From Draconibacterium sediminis (lineage in GTDB: Bacteria; Bacteroidota; Bacteroidia; Bacteroidales; Prolixibacteraceae): a stretch of 64,000 nucleotides of DNA. The position numbers were made by a program, and so were the translations under genes. The DNA lies in assembly GCF_000949475.1 (NCBI RefSeq), contig NZ_JRHC01000003.1, forward strand, positions 248,001-312,000, read 5' to 3'. Below are positions 51,525 through 60,793 of the stretch, piece after piece (the first letter of the stretch is position 1; each line of letters opens with the position of its first letter). The notes under the pieces are model-generated. The model was not told the DNA's origin and ran no database searches. It was given only the letters and a program-made list of their open reading frames with translations.

Positions 51525-52718
51525 TTAGGAACCGTAATTTGCCAATTTATTGTTATACGATTCAATTACTTTGAACACCTGATGATCAGCGGCAAATACT
51601 TTTTCATAGGCTTCTTTTGCTAAGCGGAAATTCAACTTGGCATTCCTGAAATCTTTTTTGTCGTGCTGAACTAAAGCGGTATAGAATTTTAAATTTCCGC
51701 TTACTGTATAGTCGGTTGAATAGTCGCTGATTTGTTCTGAAAAGAACTGAAGCAACTCGTCGGGTTTATTATTACTCCAGTAAAATGTCATCAGGTCCTG
51801 ATAAATTATTGGAGCTTCCGGAGCTATTAAGAACAACTGCTTTGTGCGCTCCCTGTAGGCTTCCGTATTCAGCGCCATTTCCAACTCAAGCAGTGCTTTT
51901 ACAGTGGAATAATTACCGGGTTGAATGGCATCCGATTTTTTGTAATATTCCATGGCATTTACCGTATCCTCAAGCTCCAGGTACATTACGGCAATCATTC
52001 TGGCCACATTCGACTTATTTTCAGCATCGTTATACAGGTCCAATGCTTTTTTTGCACTTTCGATGCCTTTTTCAGTTTGATCAGTGTATAAATAGGCATA
52101 GGCAAGATTATAATTACTGTAGGGATCCTTGCTGTTTAGTTCGATCGATTTTTTAAAAAATGGAATAGATGCTTCGTAGTCGAGGTTGATAAGACAGGCA
52201 TAACCGATACCATAAGCCGACCAGGAATCAAACACTCCTTTTTTATAGGCAGTCAGGTAATAGCTTTTAAATTTGTCGACCAAAACCGAATCCGGCAATA
52301 ACCAGTTATCGTCGTATTTTAAATGAATCTCATGATAGAAATTCCCTAATTCTTTTTGTAACTCATAATTATCAGGATATTTCTCAATCAGGTCGGGCAA
52401 TACCGTATTTGGCGAAAATTTGTAGTTGGAAAAATTACCTTCACTTCCGCGAATTGCTGCCAGTTTCTCGCCCGGAGTTAAGTCTTTTAATGCAAAAATC
52501 TGGTGCATTTTAGTTGTAACGTAGTAGTTTAACACCAGATTGGTTTTGGCAATTGCAATTTCCGGTTTTTCATTATTCGGATCGGCATTGTCCAACAGCT
52601 TATATGCCGATTCATATTTTTTTGATTCAATAAGCTTATTCGCTTCTGCTATTACTCCTTTTTGGGCAAAGGAAATGGTGACGCAAAATAGCAGAATTAG
52701 TGTAAGTTTTAGTTTCAT
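51525..52718 (-). CDS. Secreted tetratricopeptide-repeat protein
   Basis: About 397 residues from the preferred start at 52718 (MKLKLTLILLF), with signal peptide ending SFA-Q; a longer frame to 52919 runs into a hairpin-rich intergenic element and is rejected. Helical repeats of TPR type are visible, for example YGIGYACLINLDYEASIPFFKKSIELN, SNYNLAYAYLYTDQTEKGIESAKKALDL and ARMIAVMYLELEDTVNAMEYYKKSD. TPR domains mediate protein contacts, so this is probably a periplasmic scaffold of unknown partner. It is transcribed alone. Confidence 0.82.
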   Translation of the reverse strand: MKLKLTLILLFCVTISFAQKGVIAEANKLIESKKYESAYKLLDNADPNNEKPEIAIAKTNLVLNYYVTTKMHQIFALKDLTPGEKLAAIRGSEGNFSNYKFSPNTVLPDLIEKYPDNYELQKELGNFYHEIHLKYDDNWLLPDSVLVDKFKSYYLTAYKKGVFDSWSAYGIGYACLINLDYEASIPFFKKSIELNSKDPYSNYNLAYAYLYTDQTEKGIESAKKALDLYNDAENKSNVARMIAVMYLELEDTVNAMEYYKKSDAIQPGNYSTVKALLELEMALNTEAYRERTKQLFLIAPEAPIIYQDLMTFYWSNNKPDELLQFFSEQISDYSTDYTVSGNLKFYTALVQHDKKDFRNAKLNFRLAKEAYEKVFAADHQVFKVIESYNNKLANYGS

Positions 52719-53791
52719 TTTTTGTTGTTTATGTTGCCTAACGTGTTCAAATCCCCGCTTTTGTGTACATATTCTTATAGGGTGGGTATCTGATGGTTTT
52801 AAGTTTTGTCGCTTTAAATGTAAATATAATCTAATAAAAGCAAAAGTTGGCTGGGTAAAACACTTTGATTGCCAGCCTGTCCTTTCGCTGGTGCGGATTT
52901 TAATCCGTACATCAGCCACAGGCTGATTATTTTTTTTTCAATTCTATCGAATTGCATACCGATTGCAAATCGGCGCGAGCGGGGTATGTGTAATCCAACA
53001 AGTCACGTTATTTTCATATTGTAGGGTTGGGTTATAATGCCCATTAGTGCGTGTAACCCAACCTTCTGTATAAATTCTCTATTTAAGTGCGTATTCAACC
53101 GTTGAATGTTATAGCGCAATAAATGTAAACATAATATGGTAAACCCAATAAGCGGTGAGACAGAAATAGTTAACATTGGTGGTTGCTTTATCAATTAAAC
53201 GACAAGAATGATACGTTTTGGTGGCTATTATCGGGCTAAATGCTTTTTAATTTGGTGGTTGGGATTATTTGAGTAGCTTTGCAGCGCTGATTTTTATTCA
53301 GCAGTTCATAGTTTAGTAAAATATTCTGCCACTAAAAAGGCACAACAGTATCCGTTCCAGGTTTAATTGTTCACAATAATTTTCTGAAGACGTTTCAATT
53401 TTACTTATTTCTTTGAAATTGAAATTGTAGAAATTAATTAGTTGAATTATTAAAAATTTATCACACTTACCATCACTGGTTTCCCTTTATTACAAAGCAT
53501 TAAAGCAGGTTAACAAATTATACAGCATAAAAAACAATTGTCGTACGTATAAATATGGCAATATGTTGAATCTCCGGCCTTTATATATTCTTAAAAGTTT
53601 ATTGGGCCACAATGTTTCAGAAAACACCTTATTGACAGTACAATGTGCGGAAATTAAAACACCGCAGCCATTGTTTAAGCCGGGCAGCACCAACTGCTAA
53701 GGCGTTAATACTTCCTTCTGAAGCATATTCCAAAAATAATAATGAATACAAAAACGATTGTCCGGATAGGCCGGATAATAAATTAAAGAAC
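52719..53791. other. 1.07-kb intergenic region with clustered small palindromes
   Basis: No confident gene. Between about 52893 and 53063 there are several short hairpins in a row: GGATT/AATCC near 52897, ATCAGCC/GGCTGAT at 52911-52927, CAATTC/GAATTG near 52939-52954, CCGATT/AATCGG at 52961-52975 and GGTTGGGTTA/TAACCCAACC at 53025-53063. This resembles a REP-type or decayed mobile repeat cluster. The last 500 bp before the helicase gene are AT-rich and may form a long leader, with an open frame in line with the helicase from 53645 that I consider non-coding. Confidence 0.5.
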
Positions 53792-54955
53792 ATGAATAAC
53801 AACAGATATAAAAACATTAGCAGAAATCGCGCTCCACGAAAGAAAGCCGTTTCTACTATTAACCCAAATTTACTGGTAAAACAGGCTGTAAGCGTTGAAA
53901 CGGCTCCTTTTGTAGCCGAACAAAGCTTTAGCGAAATGCCGCTTAGCGACAGTTTAAAAAATAATATCCGCCTGAAGGGCTACACGGAACCAACCGAAAT
54001 ACAACAAAAATCGATAAACGATTTGATTGCGGGCCGTAACATGATTGGTATTGCAGCCACAGGAACGGGTAAAACCGGTGCTTTTTTAATTCCGGTAATC
54101 GAAAAAATGCTGGCCGATGATACTACCACGTGTTTGGTGGTTGTTCCAACCCGCGAACTCGCCCAGCAGGTTGAAGATGAATTTAAATCGTTAACCAGGG
54201 GGCACAAACTGTTTTCGGCATGTTTTATTGGCGGAACCAGTGTTAACACCGACATGGGCAAAGCACGGAGAAAACAAAACCTGATCGTGGGTACTCCGGG
54301 CCGTCTGAACGATTTAACATCGAGAGGGACATTGCGCCTTGGAAACACACCGATATTGGTGCTCGACGAATTCGACCGCATGCTGGATATGGGATTCATT
54401 AACGATATTAAGAAGATTATTGCACTGATGAAAAACCGTAAGCAGACGATGTTATTTTCGGCTACCTACGAAAAAGCGCAGCAAAATCTCATTAAACAAT
54501 TCGTTCAAAACCCTGTACGGATAAACATAAGCAGTTTAAATAATGCCGCCGATACGGTGGAACAGGATATTATCAGGGTTGGGGCAAACGAGAATAAATT
54601 TGAAGTGCTTTATAATTTATTGAACAGCGAAGGTTTTGAAAGGGTAATTTTATTTGCCGAGACAAAACGGAATGTCGACAAAATAAGTCAGCAGCTCCGC
54701 AAAGTGGGCATCAATTCGGATGTAATACACGGGAATAAATCACAAAACTACCGCACAAAAGCTATACGCATGTTTAAGATGGGTAAAACGCGGGTTTTGG
54801 TAGCTACCGATGTGGCAGCCCGTGGTATAGATGTGGATGGAGTGACCCATGTTATCAATTATCAACTTCCGCAAACAATGGATAGTTATATCCACCGCAT
54901 CGGAAGAACCGGCCGCGCCGGAAAAAAAGGAATGGCTTATACGTTCGTTAATTAA
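53792..54955 (+). CDS. DEAD-box RNA helicase, RhlE-like, with DEFD motif II
   Basis: About 387 residues from the preferred start at 53792 (MNNNRYKNISRNRAPRKK); an in-frame extension to 53645 looks non-coding. It is an ATP-dependent RNA helicase. The Q motif lies around GYTEPTEIQQKSI, motif I is AATGTGKT, Ia PTRELAQQ, Ib TPGRL, motif II DEFD instead of DEAD, motif III SAT, and motif VI HRIGRTGRAG. The N-terminal tail is basic. The cold-shock protein gene follows 48 bp downstream on the same strand, so both probably serve RNA unfolding at low temperature. A long 5' leader is possible and would suit cold regulation. Confidence 0.93.
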   Translation: MNNNRYKNISRNRAPRKKAVSTINPNLLVKQAVSVETAPFVAEQSFSEMPLSDSLKNNIRLKGYTEPTEIQQKSINDLIAGRNMIGIAATGTGKTGAFLIPVIEKMLADDTTTCLVVVPTRELAQQVEDEFKSLTRGHKLFSACFIGGTSVNTDMGKARRKQNLIVGTPGRLNDLTSRGTLRLGNTPILVLDEFDRMLDMGFINDIKKIIALMKNRKQTMLFSATYEKAQQNLIKQFVQNPVRINISSLNNAADTVEQDIIRVGANENKFEVLYNLLNSEGFERVILFAETKRNVDKISQQLRKVGINSDVIHGNKSQNYRTKAIRMFKMGKTRVLVATDVAARGIDVDGVTHVINYQLPQTMDSYIHRIGRTGRAGKKGMAYTFVN

Positions 54956-55003
54956 TAAACGAACAAGCACATATATATAAATACAATTTTTAAGATTACG
55001 ATT

Positions 55004-55195
55004 ATGATTGAAGGAACAGTAAAGTTTTTTAACAACGACAAAGGTTATGGTTTTATCACAGCAAACGAAACAGGTGAAGATATTTTTGTTCACCACACAG
55101 GTTTGATTGATGAAATTGCCCAGGACGACAAGGTAAAGTATAACAAAGAAATGGGCAAAAAAGGCGAGAATGCCGTGAATGTTGAGCTTGTTTAA
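55004..55195 (+). CDS. Cold-shock domain protein
   Basis: A 63-residue CspA-family protein that binds single-stranded RNA or DNA and melts structure. RNP1 is KGYGFI and RNP2 is DIFVHH, both intact in the five-stranded barrel sequence. The start MIEGTVKFFNNDKGYGFI is typical for Bacteroidota. It lies 48 bp after the DEAD-box helicase gene and is followed by a strong terminator, so the two genes form a small cold-response unit. Confidence 0.96.
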   Translation: MIEGTVKFFNNDKGYGFITANETGEDIFVHHTGLIDEIAQDDKVKYNKEMGKKGENAVNVELV

Positions 55196-55216
55196 TAGTA
55201 AAACAACTATACGAAT

Positions 55217-55253
55217 TAAAAGGATTTTGGCTTTGCCGAAATCCTTTTTTTTT
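55217..55253 (+). terminator. Rho-independent terminator of the helicase-csp unit
   Basis: AAGGATTTTGGC pairs with GCCGAAATCCTT around a TTT loop and is followed by a run of T residues to 55253. Confidence 0.88.
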
Positions 55254-55552
55254 GTAAAAAAAGTAAGCTTTGAAGGATCACAAAAACTGACAAACAGTGA
55301 GATGCCTGAGATGCCTGATGCACCTGCTTAACGAATGATCTGAGAACATGGATAAGGGGAGTGGACCAGCTTGCTTAAATACGTCGGAATGGGAGTTTTT
55401 TTGTGATCTCATCTTAGCTATTCTGAAACTGGTATTTCAAATGATTAGTATTTTTCATAACTTATGTAATTATTGGAGCTGCAGCATGTTGTTAGTCAGT
55501 ATTATACGAGCCTGAAAAGGTAGCTTGCAGCCGATTTATAATTAACCAAAAC
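55254..55552. other. Gene-free spacer before the SnoaL-like gene
   Basis: About 300 bp without a gene. A 9-bp repeat, GAGATGCCT twice followed by GATGCACCT, lies near 55300. GATCACAAAAAC near 55278 and GTTTTTTTGTGATC near 55393 form a long-range inverted repeat. No promoter was assigned. Confidence 0.4.
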
Positions 55553-55566
55553 AAAGGAGGTTACAC

Positions 55567-56607
55567 ATGAAAAAGTCTATTAAACTATTGGCAATTTTTG
55601 CTGGCATCATTGCATTTTTAATTCCCCAGGCCTGTTCAGACGTGGATAAAAAAGATGGTGAGCTTGAGCAGGAACGACTGGAGGTAGGGCGTGCTTTACT
55701 CGAAATGCAGGCATCTGACGTAGCAGAATTAATTCCGTACTATACCGATGATGTAGAATATCACGATCCGATTGTTGACATTAACGGAATTCAGGATATG
55801 ACTGCATTCCTGAATCAGCTGATTCTTGGCGCCTCTCCCAATCTGTCAACAATTGTTGAGGATGAAACCCTCATGGATAATACTTATACTGCCACCTGGA
55901 TCATGTCTGGTACTTTCAACGGTGTTCCGTACCAGGCCAAAGGCATTTCCATTTTCAAGTTTATGCCCAACTCTTCGCAGGTTTATTATCAGCGCGACTA
56001 CTATACCGAAGGCGATATAATGGCTACCACTCCCGGTTTAGATGAGGCAATTATGGGGTTCAGAACTTTCTATCGCTGTGCTGTTGATCCAACTTTCGAA
56101 TGTCCGTTGCCACCGCCTGATGAAGTAAGCATGGTAAAAAGCCAAATGAGTTCGCAGGATCAAATTAGCAGTGACCAACTTGTTGTGGGGCGTCAATTGG
56201 TAGAAATTCATGCCGGAAACTGGGTAAATGTGCTTCCTTTTCTCGAGACTGACTACGAATATCACGATCCGATAGTTGATATTTATGGTCCCGACACTAT
56301 GGCGATGTTTCTTGGGCGTTTGTTTGCCGGATCGTCAGAGTTGTACACCGTTATAGACGAGGAGACTATTGGTGACGATATTTATATGGCAACCTGGACC
56401 ATGTCGGGCGAATTTAACGGAGCTGCATTTAATGCTCCGGGTATGTCAATTGTAAAATTTGTTGAGGGTACCACACAAACCTATTACTCGCGCGATTATT
56501 ATACCGAGGGCGATGTAATGCTTGGCGTTCCCGGACTTAGCGAGGTTGTAACCGGATTTCGCGACTACTATCGAAGTGCGGTAGATCCCAACTACGTTAG
56601 CCCTTAG
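55567..56607 (+). CDS. Lipoprotein with two tandem SnoaL/NTF2-like domains
   Basis: A 346-residue exported protein with a lipoprotein-type leader ending PQAC. It holds two copies of a SnoaL-like (NTF2 fold) domain of about 140 residues, at roughly 38-175 and 205-342. Matching landmarks in both are EYHDPIVDI, TATWIMSGTFNG against MATWTMSGEFNG, and YYTEGD followed by GFR and FYR or YYR. SnoaL-like domains form cone-shaped pockets and range from cyclases to carrier proteins; the ligand is unknown. A strong Shine-Dalgarno-like AAAGGAGG (55553-55560) lies six bases before the ATG, unusual in a phylum with weak ribosome-binding sites. It is transcribed alone. Confidence 0.85.
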   Translation: MKKSIKLLAIFAGIIAFLIPQACSDVDKKDGELEQERLEVGRALLEMQASDVAELIPYYTDDVEYHDPIVDINGIQDMTAFLNQLILGASPNLSTIVEDETLMDNTYTATWIMSGTFNGVPYQAKGISIFKFMPNSSQVYYQRDYYTEGDIMATTPGLDEAIMGFRTFYRCAVDPTFECPLPPPDEVSMVKSQMSSQDQISSDQLVVGRQLVEIHAGNWVNVLPFLETDYEYHDPIVDIYGPDTMAMFLGRLFAGSSELYTVIDEETIGDDIYMATWTMSGEFNGAAFNAPGMSIVKFVEGTTQTYYSRDYYTEGDVMLGVPGLSEVVTGFRDYYRSAVDPNYVSP

Positions 56608-56627
56608 TTGAGCTAACTAAAATAGTT

Positions 56628-57500
56628 TTACTTCCCTAACATTGGAAATAAGGTGCGTATCTCTTCATCGGAAGGATGCCGGCCGAATTCGCATATTTCA
56701 AAAGCTTCCACTGCTGATGCTTTTTCAGCTGTTTCGGTGTTGTACCATTTCTCCAACGATTTACGCATGGCAGGAGTGACGGTTATTAAACGCATTTTTC
56801 CCAGCCATTCCAGTCGGTCTTGCTCACTATCCGGAACATCTTCCAGCACGCCATTCAACCATGGAAGCCACTCAAAGAACTGCGACTCGTGTGCTGCCAT
56901 TCCATAAACTTTCTTATCGTACACGGCTGAAATATCAACAGCAATATCAGGTTGAAAAGGATTGGGCTTTTGGAAATTATCGTGCGAATACAAAAATACC
57001 GGGTTCACTTTTAGTGCCGCAACATCAGGAGCCACATTGGGTACGGTTACCAGGAAAGCTGCATCCTGAACGGCGATGGCTGTATTTCTGTGGTCGGGGT
57101 GGTAATCGTACGGGCGGTGTGTAATGACCACATCGGCATTCCAGTTTCGGATGATACGGATGATATCGTGGCGTAACTTAAGTGTTGGCATCAACTCCGC
57201 GTCGTGGTTGTCGAGAACTTTATACGTCACCCCAATTCTTTTCCCTGCTTCTTCAGCTTCTTTCATCCTTATTTTGGCCAGTGCGCCACCGCCCTTGCTG
57301 AAATGTCCGGCATCGCCGTTGGTCAGCGAAACAAACAATACATTGTGCCCCATTTGCGCAAACTGGTAAGCGGTGCCACCAACATCAACGTCGGCATCGT
57401 CGGGATGGGCGCCAATAACAACCACATTTATTTTTGAATGCTGTGCATGGGTGGTAAAAGCAAAAAAGCAGCATAAAAGGACTAAGATCGAAGTTCTCAT
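56628..57500 (-). CDS. Secreted PIG-L (LmbE-type) deacetylase
   Basis: A 290-residue protein with a signal peptide (ending THA-Q, residue 20). The zinc motif AHPDD is at residues 31-35 in VIGAHPDDADVDVGG, and the third ligand region is the HRPYDYHPDHRNTA segment, with VITHRP before it. Members deacetylate N-acetylglucosaminyl conjugates or other N-acetylated sugars. The exported location and the nearby glycosidases suggest action on an N-acetylated glycan fragment, which is an inference. It is convergent with the SnoaL-like gene (20-bp gap). Confidence 0.9.
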   Translation of the reverse strand: MRTSILVLLCCFFAFTTHAQHSKINVVVIGAHPDDADVDVGGTAYQFAQMGHNVLFVSLTNGDAGHFSKGGGALAKIRMKEAEEAGKRIGVTYKVLDNHDAELMPTLKLRHDIIRIIRNWNADVVITHRPYDYHPDHRNTAIAVQDAAFLVTVPNVAPDVAALKVNPVFLYSHDNFQKPNPFQPDIAVDISAVYDKKVYGMAAHESQFFEWLPWLNGVLEDVPDSEQDRLEWLGKMRLITVTPAMRKSLEKWYNTETAEKASAVEAFEICEFGRHPSDEEIRTLFPMLGK

Positions 57501-57596
57501 AAGTAGTTAGTTTAGTTTTATTTAGGTTTCTAAGTTATGTTTTTTTGGGGATTATTACATAAAATTTATGACACGTTAAACGCTTAGATGAGGAGA

Positions 57597-59000
57597 CTAT
57601 TTTTTGTGGTAAACCATCTTTCCGGGTCTGTTATAAAACTCCTGTGCAGAATCCACAACAAGCACCCAATCATGTCCTTTACCGAACGTTGGTGGTTTTA
57701 TTTTTGTTTTAGTTGATTTATCAATTGATGGCCCTTCGAAGGAATTTCCGGTACGGGGATCGAACCACCAACTGTTAAAAGTTGGCCCTCTAAGCTCCGA
57801 GAAATCAAGGGCTGTTGTTTTTCCCGTCGGAAAATAAATCATAGCATAAGTACCATTACCATCTCGCGTAGCAATAACATAATTGTTATCCTCAGGCTGT
57901 GAATCCAAAACCATGGATTGATCAGGTATGCGGGTTAAGACAGGCCGTGACAGCATTAAGTTTTTTAAATGTTTCATTTGATTGGCCATTGGCAAATCAA
58001 GCGCTTCGGGCCAGGGACGTAAGGGGTGGTTTACCGGAGTTTTATCTGGTTTATACATTTGCCATACATCATGACATCCGTATGTTTGACCAAACGCACC
58101 TGCAAATACATTCCAATACATTATTCGCCTTATGTCGTCAGGTATACTGTAACCTAATTCTTTTGCATTAAAACAATTGGGATGATCTTCGTAAAGCGGT
58201 TCGCCATCCAATACCGGTTTTATTGGACGAAGATTGTAGTCGTGTTTAATATGCAGGTAAGTACCCTGATTGGCACAGTGTCCTGTTTGATGCATGTTGA
58301 AGTCGAGCCATTGCTCATTGTGGAACCAGGTAGAAGAACCTCCGCCTTCTTTTGGTTGAGGATGGTAGCTCATTAAGGTATTTTCATATCCACCTGCCAT
58401 TGATGCGATTCCTTCAGCCATTGCATTCCATATTGCCACATCCTGTGAATCTTCCCGGGGATTTCTGTCACCACCGATAATCCAGATTACATTGTCGCAA
58501 TCCGCATACCTGGCTCCAATATATTCACCAAATGATCTGGTATTAGCTAAGTTAAACACCTCTGGCCCTTCTCCCCAACTATTCTTATTCAGTTTATCAC
58601 CCCATGTCGGCAGTAATGCAATATACATCCCCAATTCAGAAGCTTTGGCGATGGCATAGTCGACATGTTGAAAATAGTCATCATTTGGATAACGGGGGTC
58701 ATTGTCTTTTAGAGGAGTGTTTCCATAAGGGTTTGGGGTGTTGAGTCCATCCAATTCAGCCAAAACAACAGTTTGCACAACATTAAAGCCCTGAGATGCT
58801 CTTTTTTCCAGGTACAAATTTATCTCATTGCTGTCACATCTGTGCAATAGCTCCCAGGCAGTATCACCTAACCAAAAGAAAGGATCTCCTTTTTCGGTTA
58901 CCAAATACCGGCCATTTTGGCTAACCATTAATCTCTGTGCATTTAAATTAGTAACAAGTGTAAAAAGCGATAAGGCGATAATGATGATAGTCTTTACCAT
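57597..59000 (-). CDS. GH140-like (DUF4038) secreted glycoside hydrolase
   Basis: A 467-residue secreted protein (signal peptide ending NLNA-Q). It begins with LMVSQNGRYLVTEKGDPFFWLGDTAWELLHR, the hallmark of DUF4038 proteins, the group that contains the GH140 apiosidase acting on rhamnogalacturonan-II. The barrel includes VIWIIGGDRNP with an Asp at the acid/base position, and PVLDGEPLYEDHPNCF with a Glu suited as the nucleophile. A C-terminal beta domain (about 370-467, with WFDPRTGNSFEG) is of the putative collagen-binding type. The fit to pectin use, with the hexuronate operon and GH78 in the same window, is inferred. Confidence 0.85.
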   Translation of the reverse strand: MVKTIIIIALSLFTLVTNLNAQRLMVSQNGRYLVTEKGDPFFWLGDTAWELLHRCDSNEINLYLEKRASQGFNVVQTVVLAELDGLNTPNPYGNTPLKDNDPRYPNDDYFQHVDYAIAKASELGMYIALLPTWGDKLNKNSWGEGPEVFNLANTRSFGEYIGARYADCDNVIWIIGGDRNPREDSQDVAIWNAMAEGIASMAGGYENTLMSYHPQPKEGGGSSTWFHNEQWLDFNMHQTGHCANQGTYLHIKHDYNLRPIKPVLDGEPLYEDHPNCFNAKELGYSIPDDIRRIMYWNVFAGAFGQTYGCHDVWQMYKPDKTPVNHPLRPWPEALDLPMANQMKHLKNLMLSRPVLTRIPDQSMVLDSQPEDNNYVIATRDGNGTYAMIYFPTGKTTALDFSELRGPTFNSWWFDPRTGNSFEGPSIDKSTKTKIKPPTFGKGHDWVLVVDSAQEFYNRPGKMVYHKK

Positions 59001-59343
59001 GATTTTTCAGGATGATGTTTTTAGTCGAAATAATGTCTGCATCGGTTAATCTAGATTAAACGGATTAGATAATAGAACTGTGTACTTCAATAACCGAATT
59101 AGAAATTTTTGATACCAAATTAGCAAATTTTAGTTCTATAAAAATATTAAAATTGAGTTGTTTCAATTACCTTGATTTTTAGTACAATTGTTCTTCTCCT
59201 GTCAGGAGAGCCTGTCCTGACTCTTCATCGGGAAGGGGACCGCGAATACAGCGTTAATGTGGTGAACGCATTTAACAATACCGAAAAACAATGAATTTAA
59301 CAGAATCTGATATCTTTGAGAGAAAAACCAATTTAAACCTACT
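59001..59343. other. Divergent spacer between the GH140-like and GH5 genes
   Basis: 343 bp without a gene, between divergent start codons. It holds copy A of the 66-bp structured repeat (59201-59266). The remainder is AT-rich and no clear promoter was assigned. Confidence 0.45.
59201..59266. repeat. 66-bp structured direct repeat, copy A
   Basis: It matches 61055-61120 at about 55 of 66 positions, in the same orientation, with no gaps needed. It contains a TCCTGA/TCGGGA hairpin around TCTTCA. The GH5 gene lies between the two copies. Confidence 0.8.
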
Positions 59344-60480
59344 ATGCAACGACGAAATTTTATAAAAACTACCGGGCTGGTAACTGCCGGAGTTAGTATG
59401 GCGGGCACTTTGTCTGCTCACCAACAACAAATTACAAATGCTTTACCACATTGGCGGGGATTTAACCTGCTGGATTATTTTTCACCCGCCCGTGGCAGTA
59501 ATTCCAACGGCTCAACCGAAGAGGACTTTAAGTGGATGGCCGACTGGGGATTTAACTTTGTCCGCATCCCGATGGCGTATCCGCGCTACATCAAATTTGA
59601 TTCTTCAAAAGATATTACACCAGATGATGTATTGAATTTTGATGAGAAAGAAGTGGACAACATTCAGCAATTGGTTGATAAAGCCAATAAACAAGGACTG
59701 CACGTGAGTTTGAATCTGCACCGCGCGCCGGGATTTTGCGTGAATGCCGGCTTTAACGAGCCCTACAACTTGTGGCAGGACGAAAAGGCGCAGGAAGCTT
59801 TTTATGCGCACTGGGGAATGTGGGCTAAACGTTTTGCTTCGTATTCCAACAAGCAGATCAGTTTCGATTTGGTGAACGAACCATGTACCCGTGAAGATAT
59901 GAACGACCAGTTTTCGCGCCGTGGACCAATTCCCGGGGCATTGTACCGTAAAGTGGCCAAAACAGCGCTTGAAACCATTCGTAGCCATAATCCAAACCAT
60001 TTGGTGGTTGCCGACGGAAACAATGTGGGGGCCGATGTAATTCCTGAGATTTTTGATTTGGAAATCGGTCAGAGTTGCCGGGGATATTATCCGCATTATG
60101 TATCGCATTACCGTGCTCCGTGGGTATGGGAAAACCCTGATGATGCGCCAATGCCGGTGTGGCCGGGTCAGATTGACGGAAAAAACTTTAGCCGCGAAAC
60201 CATTGAGGAGTTTTATAAACCGTGGATCGATGCGGTGAAAAACGGGGTAGGCGTACATTGTGGCGAATGCGGATGCTGGCGCGAAACACCACACGATGTT
60301 TTTCTGAGTTGGTTCGGAGATGTGCTCAGCGTGCTGGCTGAAAACAATATAGGTTTTGCCTTATGGAATTTCAGAGGCGATTTTGGATTGCTTGATTCCG
60401 GACGAAAGGACATTGAATACGAAGACTGGCACGGCCATAAACTTGACCGCAAGTTGTTGGAGTTGTTGCAGAAGTATTAG
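59344..60480 (+). CDS. GH5 family endoglycanase
   Basis: A 378-residue glycoside hydrolase with the retaining (beta/alpha)8 barrel of GH5. The N-terminus MQRRNFIKTTGLVTAGVSMAG has a twin-arginine-type signal, so export through Tat is likely. The acid/base is Glu179 in DLVNEP and the nucleophile Glu308 in HCGECGCW. FNFVRIPMAYPRY and SLNLHRAPGF supply the conserved Arg and His positions of the barrel. Substrate (glucan, mannan or other beta-glycan) cannot be decided. It is transcribed alone, with repeats on both sides. Confidence 0.93.
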   Translation: MQRRNFIKTTGLVTAGVSMAGTLSAHQQQITNALPHWRGFNLLDYFSPARGSNSNGSTEEDFKWMADWGFNFVRIPMAYPRYIKFDSSKDITPDDVLNFDEKEVDNIQQLVDKANKQGLHVSLNLHRAPGFCVNAGFNEPYNLWQDEKAQEAFYAHWGMWAKRFASYSNKQISFDLVNEPCTREDMNDQFSRRGPIPGALYRKVAKTALETIRSHNPNHLVVADGNNVGADVIPEIFDLEIGQSCRGYYPHYVSHYRAPWVWENPDDAPMPVWPGQIDGKNFSRETIEEFYKPWIDAVKNGVGVHCGECGCWRETPHDVFLSWFGDVLSVLAENNIGFALWNFRGDFGLLDSGRKDIEYEDWHGHKLDRKLLELLQKY

Positions 60481-60486
60481 CAGAAA

Positions 60487-60521
60487 AGCTGCAAGCCTCT
60501 AGCTTCAAGTTACAAGTTTTT
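60487..60521. repeat. Heptamer repeat array after GH5
   Basis: Five 7-bp units read AGCTGCA, AGCCTCT, AGCTTCA, AGTTACA, AGTTTTT, starting seven bases after the GH5 stop codon. Confidence 0.75.
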
Positions 60522-60549
60522 TACGCTTGGTGTTCAGGATTTATTTCAT

Positions 60550-60647
60550 CATCGTCCTTACGGACTACGTTTTAAAGTTCCGGACTTTCAGTTCCAAATA
60601 GAGGAACAAAATCCCGATATGTAACAGCATAGTCCGTAAAGGCGATG
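60550..60647. repeat. Large inverted repeat with inner hairpin
   Basis: CATCGTCCTTACGGACTA (60550-60567) and TAGTCCGTAAAGGCGATG (60630-60647) pair with about two mismatches. Inside, GTTCC and GGAAC (near 60591 and 60602) form a small second stem. This and the following elements fill the gene-free interval 60481-61233. Confidence 0.7.
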
Positions 60648-60793
60648 AGTTTATTCCCCCTGTCAAGAGACTACCCTTTATAAACAAATATTTTACTAAT
60701 AATTTCTGTAAGAGGAATTCTAAATGAGGCGCATGCTAGGTTTCATTTTCAATTGACTTTTCTATTTGCGCCTTTGTTAATACGTCTCATTAA

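Noticed and set aside
52719-52919. N-terminal extension of the TPR protein
   Set aside because: It would place a signal peptide 67 residues into the protein and overlaps the start of a hairpin cluster.
53645-53791. N-terminal extension of the DEAD-box helicase
   Set aside because: The extra 49 residues show no similarity to helicase N-termini, and the Met at 53792 gives a normal basic tail.
59605-60294. 229-codon open frame opposite the GH5 gene
   Set aside because: It lies entirely inside a gene with intact GH5 catalytic motifs and has no domain signal of its own.
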